From Gammaproteobacteria bacterium (GTDB taxonomy: Bacteria > Pseudomonadota > Gammaproteobacteria > Pseudomonadales > Azotimanducaceae): a stretch of 5,078 nt of DNA. The notes under the pieces are model-generated. The model searched no databases, was not told the origin of the DNA, and saw only the letters and a program-made list of their open reading frames with translations. Below are positions 1-4,604 of the stretch, piece by piece (position 1 is the stretch's first letter; the number at the start of each line of letters is the position of its first letter). The stretch lies in contig JAPUJX010000141.1 of NCBI GenBank assembly GCA_027295975.1, positions 1 to 5,078 on the forward strand, written 5' to 3'. Made by a program: the position numbers and the translations under genes.

Positions 1-786
1 CGAGCCATGATCCGCGCAAATCTCGGCAAGAAATGGATTGCCCAGGCAACGATCAACATGGGGGACGACGAAGAATTGCTTCGGCTCGCCGCGAAGGCCG
101 GCTGTGTGGGTATTTTTGTTGGCTTCGAAGCGACGAGTCCTGAAGGCCTGGCCGAGATTCACAAGAAGTTCAACATTCAGAAAGGCCGTGATTTACGGGC
201 CTCGGTCCAAAGAGTCCAGCGGCACGGAATACTGGTGATGGGTTCCTTCATTATAGGACTGGACGTTGATAAGCCCGGCATCGGGCGGAAAATTTCTGAG
301 ACAGCGATCCAATACGGTGTAGACAACATCAACGTGCTGTTTCTGACGCCGCTGCCCGGCACCCACTTGTGGGAGCAAATGGAATCCGAAGGTCGCATCG
401 TCGCCAACACGTTTCCCGAAGACTGGCAGTACTATACGTTAACCTTCCCGGTGGGTCGTTACAAGCATCTGAGCCGAGCCGATAGCCTCCGCGAGATGGA
501 ATTCTGCAACCGGAATTTCTATTCGCTGAAGCGCATCGTGCACCGGTTCGCGCGCAGCGTCTGGGGGAAGCGCAAACCCCTGGCGACGCTCGTGAGCAAC
601 CTTGCCGGCAGAAACAATTTTCGGCTGAATCTGAAGGTCTACCGGCAATTCAATCTGTCGCACGCAGAGGCCCGTTTTGAGGCGATGGTACCCCCGACCG
701 GTGACGATCTGCATGTCCTCGCTCCGTCGGAAGGCTCTCGCAAGTATGCGGTCACCCCACCGCCGGGCATTGAGCCTCAAGTCTGA
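1..786 (+). CDS. B12-binding-type radical SAM protein, C-terminal part (5' end outside window)
   Basis: The frame is open to the left edge and ends in TGA at 784-786, leaving 261 visible residues. The visible part matches the second half of the radical SAM barrel and the C-terminal extension of cobalamin-binding radical SAM proteins (DUF4070-type, the group that includes the hopanoid methylases HpnP and HpnR). Landmarks are the strand KKWIAQATINM, the GIFVGFEA strand where the family has GFES, GSFIIGLD, and the LTPLPGTHLWEQMESEGRI segment. An aromatic and basic tail follows (DWQYYTLTFPVGRYKHLSRADSL). The N-terminal B12 domain and the CxxxCxxC iron-sulfur motif would lie upstream, so catalytic competence cannot be judged. 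Family members use a 4Fe-4S cluster, SAM and cobalamin for methylation or rearrangement; the substrate here is unknown. The last 40 or so residues (GDDLHVLAP ... GIEPQV) look like a variable tail. The internal ATG at 7 is very unlikely to be the start because it falls inside the barrel. The gene converges on the kinase gene with a 49-base gap. Confidence 0.88.
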   Translation, partial: RAMIRANLGKKWIAQATINMGDDEELLRLAAKAGCVGIFVGFEATSPEGLAEIHKKFNIQKGRDLRASVQRVQRHGILVMGSFIIGLDVDKPGIGRKISETAIQYGVDNINVLFLTPLPGTHLWEQMESEGRIVANTFPEDWQYYTLTFPVGRYKHLSRADSLREMEFCNRNFYSLKRIVHRFARSVWGKRKPLATLVSNLAGRNNFRLNLKVYRQFNLSHAEARFEAMVPPTGDDLHVLAPSEGSRKYAVTPPPGIEPQV

Positions 787-835
787 CCGTTTCTGTTTTG
801 TTCAACCAACCATGCAGCGTAGGTGAGCAAAGGTC

Positions 836-1954
836 TTACGGTACAGGGATCCGAATTCTCACCGTTGTACCCGCTCCGGGACTGCTATCGATTTCAACTT
901 GACCGTCGAACATTAGTGCCCGTTCCTTCATCCCTACCAGGCCGAACGTCCCCGTGGCTTCCAACCGTTTCGGCGCAATGCCGACACCATCATCACGAAT
1001 CGAAAGGGTCACGATATCTTCCTCTTCGTCTATCGTCACAAATACTTTTCTTGCGTTCGCATGTCTCGTAATGTTCGTCAATGCCTCCTGGAATATTCGA
1101 AATACTGCAATCTTGCACGCGTCGTCAATTTCAAGGACCACTCCATCCAAGCTTAGCTGGCATTCGAGGCCGGTGCGTTCCCGAAGCTCCTCCAGTTGCC
1201 ATTCCAACGATGCCACGAGCCCAAAATCGTCGATCACAGGAGGACGCAGTCTGTGAATTACGTTCCTTACCGCGTTCATGGTAGCATCGATACGCGCGTT
1301 CATTGAACGAACGCTCCCAAAATCCGCCTGCTTACCTTGCGCCAATGTGGATCCCGAAATGCGCCGCCCCAGCAACGACACGCCCATTTTCAGGGAAGCC
1401 AGGGCTGCTCCAATCTCATCGTGTATGTCTCGCGCGAGCGACACCCTTTCGTTCTCAGCGATGGTGTGCATGTATGCGGCCAGTGCCCGAAGTTGATCTC
1501 TCGACTTCTTCAAGTGAATCTCGCTTTTTTTGAGTACATCTTCTGCCTGCTTGCGTTCCGTTATGTCACGAATCACTCCGACGAAGTTCCGCGCGCCGTC
1601 GTCGACAAACTCACCGAACGAGATTTCCAGTACAATCATTTTGCCGCTCTTGTGAAGCCCCGGCAGTTCAACGCGTTCCCAGTTCAGGTTTTTCTTGCCG
1701 TTTATGACGTACGCACCCAGAGAGCGCTTATGACGGCTTCTGAATTCCTGCGGCATTAACATGGTAAGCTTCTGACCGATCAACTCGTCACTCGTGTAGC
1801 CAAAAATCCTTTGGACCGCCGGATTGGCAAACAGGATCGTGCTCTGCGTGTCAATACCCAGAATACCGTCCGACGCCCATTCGGCAACCATGCGATAACG
1901 ATCGCGGTCCGCGTCATGCGTTTCATGCTCTGGCTTAGTTCTTTTCTTGCTCAT
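836..1954 (-). CDS. Soluble PAS-domain sensor histidine kinase (HisKA_3 / NarL-DesK class)
   Basis: This is a two-component sensor kinase that would autophosphorylate on His and pass phosphate to a LuxR/NarL-type response regulator, which is not in the window. Numbered from the upstream GTG at 1966 (376 residues), the order is: PAS domain about 24-135 (FANPAVQRIFGY, MPQEFRSRH, ending VIRDITERKQAE); a helical linker about 136-172; HisKA_3 dimerisation helix with ARDIHDEIGAAL, phospho-acceptor His182; and a HATPase_c domain with N box FQEALTNITRHA (about 292-303), G1 box DDGVGI (325-330) and G2 box GTFGLVGMKERA (339-350). There is no transmembrane segment, so it should sense a cytoplasmic signal. 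ATG at 1954 gives 372 residues beginning MSKKRT. GTG at 1966 adds four residues and has GGAAG six bases upstream, so either start is possible. His79 sits where FixL/DosP-type PAS domains ligate heme, but this motif is also common in PAS domains without heme. It is divergent from the outer-membrane protein gene. Confidence 0.93.
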   Translation of the reverse strand: MSKKRTKPEHETHDADRDRYRMVAEWASDGILGIDTQSTILFANPAVQRIFGYTSDELIGQKLTMLMPQEFRSRHKRSLGAYVINGKKNLNWERVELPGLHKSGKMIVLEISFGEFVDDGARNFVGVIRDITERKQAEDVLKKSEIHLKKSRDQLRALAAYMHTIAENERVSLARDIHDEIGAALASLKMGVSLLGRRISGSTLAQGKQADFGSVRSMNARIDATMNAVRNVIHRLRPPVIDDFGLVASLEWQLEELRERTGLECQLSLDGVVLEIDDACKIAVFRIFQEALTNITRHANARKVFVTIDEEEDIVTLSIRDDGVGIAPKRLEATGTFGLVGMKERALMFDGQVEIDSSPGAGTTVRIRIPVP

Positions 1955-2087
1955 GTGAACAGGCACCTGCTGCTTCCATGCACGCTATGTCTAACTTGTG
2001 TTTGTGGAGGTCAATTGTGTCGTCCCACGGGCCATCCGACGTTTCCCGGTCTCTGAGGGCACGGAAAAGTGCCGTTATTTTATCCAT
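1935..2087 (-). CDS. Possible small ORF overlapping the kinase start
   Basis: This is a 50-codon minus-strand frame starting at ATG 2087 (MDKITALFRALRDRETSDG ...) and ending in TAA at 1935-1937. It could start ten codons earlier at ATG 2117. The product would be soluble, charged and mainly acidic, with three Cys or Met residues near the end, and no known domain is recognised. Its 3' end overlaps the kinase start by 20 bases (ATG 1954) or 32 bases (GTG 1966), an arrangement compatible with translational coupling. In its favour, it fills most of an otherwise empty leader and the residue mix looks protein-like. Against it, neither start has a clear ribosome binding site, and a frame of this length arises easily by chance. 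No function can be proposed. Confidence 0.28.
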   Translation of the reverse strand: MDKITALFRALRDRETSDGPWDDTIDLHKHKLDIACMEAAGACSHEQEKN

Positions 2088-2163
2088 ATTCAGGATACCA
2101 TATAGGATCGCGGCCATGGGCCGGAGATGGGGATGAAAGCGCTGGATGTTCCTTCCCCGGTAG

Positions 2164-2193
2164 TTGACAACTCTCCCCCCAAGTGTCTAGCAT
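2164..2193 (+). promoter_or_regulatory. Candidate sigma70-type promoter for the outer-membrane protein gene
   Basis: A perfect TTGACA at 2164-2169 is followed, after an 18-base spacer, by TAGCAT at 2188-2193, which matches four of six bases of TATAAT. Transcription would begin near 2200 and give a leader of about 100 bases before ATG 2302. The spacer is one base longer than ideal and contains a C6 run. If the host belongs to Bacteroidota, its primary sigma factor prefers a different consensus (TTTG / TAnnTTTG), which lowers confidence. Confidence 0.4.
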
Positions 2194-2232
2194 GATCATT
2201 CATTTGCCCCCCGAATACCTTACCTCGTCAAC

Positions 2233-2247
2233 AGGAGGCGCATATTG
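2233..2247 (+). promoter_or_regulatory. Strong Shine-Dalgarno AGGAGG before an in-frame TTG
   Basis: AGGAGG at 2233-2238 lies six bases before TTG 2245, which is in frame with the outer-membrane protein gene. Starting here would add 19 hydrophilic residues (MADHWRVYGSTSDTEKENT) in front of the signal peptide, which would be unusual for a Sec substrate. It may be a fortuitous purine run, a standby ribosome site, or a genuine alternative start. Confidence 0.35.
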
Positions 2248-2261
2248 GCGGACCATTGGCG
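2244..2261 (+). repeat. Direct repeat ATTGGCG with 11-bp period
   Basis: ATTGGCG occurs at 2244-2250 and again at 2255-2261, so the two copies lie about one helical turn apart on the same DNA face. It lies downstream of the promoter candidate and just after the AGGAGG site. A two-copy heptamer this close together could be a regulator binding site or chance. Confidence 0.3.
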
Positions 2262-2290
2262 AGTGTACGGTTCAACTTCTGATACCGAAA

Positions 2291-2304
2291 AGGAGAACAC
2301 AATG
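2291..2304 (+). promoter_or_regulatory. Ribosome binding site that sets the outer-membrane protein start
   Basis: AGGAG at 2291-2295 is followed by six bases and then ATG 2302-2304. This spacing is ideal, and the following codons encode a textbook signal peptide, so this ATG is preferred over the upstream TTG at 2245. Confidence 0.75.
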
Positions 2305-3108
2305 AAAACAGAAAGAATCCGCACTGCACTACTTGTTTTCTTGATATTTGCGGCTGCTCCCGGCTACGCCCAGGAACAGAGCAATTCAGATCTCGCGAAG
2401 AAGGCGCAGAACCCGATCGCGAACCTGATCAGCTTACCGTTTCAGAACAACACAAATTTCGGGATCGGGCCGCTCGACGAAACGCAGAACATCCTGAACA
2501 TCCAACCGGTCTGGCCTTTCTCGATGAATGACAAGTGGAATCTGATTACACGTACAATCCTGCCCGTCGTGTCTCAGCCGAATATCCTGACCGGGGGTCA
2601 GGGCCGAATCAATGGGTTGGGCGATGCCACGTTTACGGGCTTTTTCTCGCCCAGGGATTCCGGCGACATGACGTGGGGTGTCGGACCGGTCTTCCTGATA
2701 CCAACCGCTACGGATGACGCGCTGGGCGCAGACAAATGGGGCGCCGGGGCTTCGGTGATCCTGTTGTCCATGCCCGGGCCCTGGGTTGTTGGATCTTTGG
2801 TCAGTAATGTATGGTCTTTTGCGGGCTCCGGCAATCAGGATGTGAATCTGTTTACGTGGCAGTATTTCGTAAACTACAATCTGGCTGACGGCTGGTATCT
2901 GACATCCGCGCCAATTATCACGGCGAATTGGGAGGCAGGCAGTGGTAACAAGTGGACCGTCCCTTTCGGGGGTGGTGCCGGGAAAATCTTCAAGATCGGG
3001 AAGCAGCCAATAAACGGACAGGCAAGTGCATATTATAATGTGGAAAAGCCAGACTCCGGTGCCGACTGGCAATTGCGGCTGCAACTGCAATTTCTCTTCC
3101 CAAAATAA
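2302..3108 (+). CDS. Outer-membrane beta-barrel protein, MetA-pathway / 'neuromedin U'-type family
   Basis: The 268-residue product begins with a Sec signal peptide: MKTERIR, then the hydrophobic stretch TALLVFLIFAAAP, with likely cleavage after GYA at residue 23. The mature part shows alternating aromatic and polar beta-strand character and the family phrases DLAKKAQNPIANLISLPFQNN, LNIQPVWPFS, WNLITRTILPVV, GLGDATFTGFFSP and GVGPVFLIPTAT. It ends in the strand WQLRLQLQFLFPK. Proteins of this pattern are often labelled 'neuromedin U', a misleading name carried over from an animal peptide, or assigned to the putative phenol-degradation MetA family; a role as an outer-membrane channel is presumed. 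No substrate can be read from the sequence. The start is fixed by AGGAG six bases upstream and by the signal peptide. It appears to be a single-gene unit, because a 380-base gap separates it from the desaturase. It is divergent from the kinase, which might regulate it, but nothing in the sequence shows this. Confidence 0.9.
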   Translation: MKTERIRTALLVFLIFAAAPGYAQEQSNSDLAKKAQNPIANLISLPFQNNTNFGIGPLDETQNILNIQPVWPFSMNDKWNLITRTILPVVSQPNILTGGQGRINGLGDATFTGFFSPRDSGDMTWGVGPVFLIPTATDDALGADKWGAGASVILLSMPGPWVVGSLVSNVWSFAGSGNQDVNLFTWQYFVNYNLADGWYLTSAPIITANWEAGSGNKWTVPFGGGAGKIFKIGKQPINGQASAYYNVEKPDSGADWQLRLQLQFLFPK

Positions 3109-3151
3109 GTGACAAACGCAACGACGAACCGGAAGGATCCCGTGCCTCTGA

Positions 3152-3370
3152 ATGGGGTCTCCGGGCGTCTCCGGCGGTCTCAGGGCGTTCAGAAGGCTTT
3201 TCAGGGGGATTGAGGGCGAGGTACAGGGGCTGTGGCCTGACTGGATTCTCTTGTGGACAATACGGTGCCTGTATCGCATATTCCTTCGAGCTGGGCTGGC
3301 GATCCTGGAGAGGGAAGCGGCGGCACGGCAATTGCTGGAAATAGACCAGAGGCGGGATAAGAAGCCGTAA
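3152..3370 (+). CDS. Possible 72-residue hypothetical protein upstream of the desaturase
   Basis: The frame runs from ATG 3152 to TAA 3368-3370. The N-terminal third is basic and Gly/Arg-rich and is encoded over the 10-bp repeat. The middle is hydrophobic and aromatic (LWPDWILLWTIRCLYRIFLRAGLAIL, about residues 27-52). The end is a charged helix (EREAAARQLLEIDQRRDKKP). That shape would suit a small membrane-associated helix. Against a real gene, the nearest Shine-Dalgarno-like run (GGAAGGA, 3131-3137) is 14 bases from the ATG, AGG codons are frequent, and no family is recognised. It would sit about 120 bases before the desaturase in the same orientation. Confidence 0.27.
   Translation: MGSPGVSGGLRAFRRLFRGIEGEVQGLWPDWILLWTIRCLYRIFLRAGLAILEREAAARQLLEIDQRRDKKP
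3157..3196 (+). repeat. Degenerate 10-bp tandem repeat, four units
   Basis: The units are GTCTCCGGGC, GTCTCCGGCG, GTCTCAGGGC and a diverged GTTCAGAAGG, in register at exactly 10 bases. The first three share GTCTC. The 10-base period is not a multiple of three, so it is not simply a repeated peptide, and it is close to one turn of DNA. It could be a small slippage-derived repeat or a phased protein-binding array. Confidence 0.5.
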
Positions 3371-3477
3371 GCCTTTCAGAGGATTCGTAGAGAAACCTCG
3401 TGCGTCGGTAGCCGTTAAAAGGCATATTAGAGGCGATTTGAACCTTGTCGCCCGCTCACAGACCTCGAGGAAAGGAA

Positions 3478-3492
3478 ATGACCGCAAAGTGA
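3478..3492 (+). other. Four-codon mini-ORF (MTAK) ending in a GTGA overlap with the desaturase start
   Basis: ATG 3478 has GAGG seven bases upstream (3467-3470) and is the best-looking initiation site before the desaturase, but it is one base out of frame. It reads M-T-A-K and stops at TGA 3490-3492. That stop overlaps the in-frame GTG 3489-3491 as GTGA, an arrangement typical of coupled re-initiation. It could equally mark a one-base deletion in the A run at 3486-3488, real or from assembly. Confidence 0.4.
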
Positions 3493-4526
3493 CTCTTTCC
3501 ACAGAAACAAAAGATGGCAGGCCGGCCTGGCGCAGGATCGTCGCGAAGTATGAGAAGCCAAACCTCGGGCGTAGTCTCGGGCAAATCGCAAGTACGATGA
3601 TTCCGTACTTTGCGATCCTGTGCGTGATGTACCTCACACTCGAGGTTTCCTATTGGATAACACTGGCGCTCGCTTTCCCCGCGGCGGGGTTTCTGACCAG
3701 AAACTTCATTATTTGTCACGATTGCGGCCACGGCTCGTTTTTCAAATCAAAAAAGGCCAACCGGATCCTGGGATTTGTCTCCGGGGTGTTGACCTTCTTG
3801 CCCTCGTATTACTGGAGTCATGAACACGCAAAGCATCATGCCGCCGCCGGTGATCTGGATCGCCGAGGTCATGGTGACATCTGGACCCTGACCGTGCAGG
3901 AGTACCTGGCGTTGTCGCGCGGGAAGCGGATCTGGTACCGGTTGTATCGGAACCCGTTCTTCCTTTTCGGGGTGGCGCCGATATTCGTCTTCTTAGTCAA
4001 CTACCGCTACTGGCGCCGGGGCGACACGGCGCGCGACCGTTGGAGTACGATCCGAACCAACCTGGCCCTGGTCGCTATCGTAATCGTGGCGAGCCTGACC
4101 ATTGGTATCAAGGCATACGTCATGATTCAGGTGCCCATCATGATTGTCGCGGGCGCGTTCGGCGTTTGGCTGTTCTATGTACAGCACCAGTTTGAGAACA
4201 CATATTGGGAGCGCCACGAGAACTGGAATTACGTTCAGCACGCACTCAAGGGGTCGTCTTTCTACAAGCTGCCGGGAATCTTTCAATGGTTCAGCGGCAA
4301 CATCGGTTTCCACCACGTTCACCATCTGAGCCCGCGAATTCCAAACTACTACCTGCAGAAGTGTCACGAATCTCATCCCATGTTCCAAGAGGTGAAACAC
4401 GTCACGCTGTGGTCGAGCATGAAGTGCCTCGGCTATCGTATGTGGGACGAGGAACGCAAGAAATTGGTGGGGTTCAGTTACGTTTCCGTCTATCTCGCCA
4501 AGCAGGCGATGCCCTCCGGCCAGTAA
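3489..4526 (+). CDS. Membrane fatty acid desaturase, Bacillus Des-like (acyl-lipid desaturase)
   Basis: This is an integral membrane di-iron enzyme expected to insert a double bond into phospholipid acyl chains, with electrons from ferredoxin or a similar donor. From GTG 3489 it has 345 residues. The three histidine boxes are complete: HDCGH at 77-81, HAKHH at 113-117 (within HEHAKHH) and HHVHH at 275-279. Hydrophobic helices lie at about 36-67, 93-105, 155-170 and 191-230. Phrases such as RNFIICHDCGHGSFFKS, GDIWTLTVQEY, WLFYVQHQFE, GSSFYKLP and LSPRIPNYYL closely recall, from memory, the Bacillus subtilis cold-induced Des (delta-5) group; position specificity cannot be read from sequence, and delta-12 activity is an alternative. 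GTG 3489 is preferred because the product then begins shortly before the RPAWRRIVAKYEKP segment, as in relatives. TTG 3438, with GAGG four bases upstream, would add 17 basic residues. No in-frame ATG occurs before residue 37. The gene is convergent with the secreted-protein gene to its right. Confidence 0.92.
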   Translation: MTLSTETKDGRPAWRRIVAKYEKPNLGRSLGQIASTMIPYFAILCVMYLTLEVSYWITLALAFPAAGFLTRNFIICHDCGHGSFFKSKKANRILGFVSGVLTFLPSYYWSHEHAKHHAAAGDLDRRGHGDIWTLTVQEYLALSRGKRIWYRLYRNPFFLFGVAPIFVFLVNYRYWRRGDTARDRWSTIRTNLALVAIVIVASLTIGIKAYVMIQVPIMIVAGAFGVWLFYVQHQFENTYWERHENWNYVQHALKGSSFYKLPGIFQWFSGNIGFHHVHHLSPRIPNYYLQKCHESHPMFQEVKHVTLWSSMKCLGYRMWDEERKKLVGFSYVSVYLAKQAMPSGQ

Positions 4527-4604
4527 ACAGCCGACGCGGTTGTGACACCACATTGCGATATCGCTGACGCGAGCCGGGCATACGTACCGGTGGCGCCACG
4601 ATGG
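4527..4604. other. Convergent intergenic gap with short palindromes
   Basis: These 78 bases separate two convergent stops. Perfect short palindromes are GCGATATCGC (4555-4564), TACGTA (4581-4586) and GTGGCGCCAC (4590-4599). None has a loop plus a T run, so none is a convincing rho-independent terminator, although termination of both genes would be expected here. Confidence 0.35.

Larger units (their letters stand above)
1967..2301. other. Divergent intergenic region between kinase and outer-membrane protein genes
   Basis: These 335 bases separate two divergently oriented genes, so control signals for both should lie here. Visible contents are the possible small minus-strand ORF, an interrupted inverted repeat GGCC-ATG-GGCC at 2112-2122, two C6 runs (2175-2180 and 2207-2212), and the palindrome ATGATCAT at 2192-2199. 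There is also a plus-strand promoter candidate, a direct repeat and two Shine-Dalgarno sites. I found no convincing minus-strand promoter for the kinase. Confidence 0.6.
3109..3488. other. 380-base gap with no confident gene
   Basis: Between the outer-membrane protein stop and the preferred desaturase start I see a degenerate 10-bp tandem repeat (3157-3196), one possible 72-residue ORF (3152-3370), and a mini-ORF at its right end. There is no hairpin with a T run, so no rho-independent terminator is evident after the outer-membrane protein gene, and no promoter better than background stands before the desaturase. A 6-bp inverted repeat GCCTTT / AAAGGC (3371-3376 and 3418-3423) is too weak and too far apart to call. 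Confidence 0.5.

Noticed and set aside
787..835. Possible terminator between the convergent radical SAM and kinase genes
   Set aside because: No stable stem with a following T run can be drawn on either strand.
1337..1759. 140-codon plus-strand frame inside the kinase
   Set aside because: It is fully antisense to the PAS/HisKA_3 region, whose motifs are intact, and it has no family resemblance.
3142..3213. 23-codon frame from GTG 3142 with GGAAGGA four bases upstream
   Set aside because: It is too short and runs through the 10-bp repeat; nothing suggests a functional peptide beyond the ribosome-site-like run.
2434..3279. 281-codon minus-strand frame opposite the outer-membrane protein gene
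   Set aside because: It lies almost entirely antisense to a gene with a signal peptide and clear family motifs, is rich in Arg, Pro and Cys, and has no recognisable domain.
2990..3637. 215-codon minus-strand frame spanning the gap and the desaturase start
   Set aside because: It overlaps two well-supported plus-strand genes, shows no domain, and its residues are typical of an antisense shadow; the gap alone does not support it.
4555..4599. Palindromes GCGATATCGC, TACGTA and GTGGCGCCAC as a terminator or operator
   Set aside because: They are loopless, short and without T runs; such palindromes are common by chance at this base composition.
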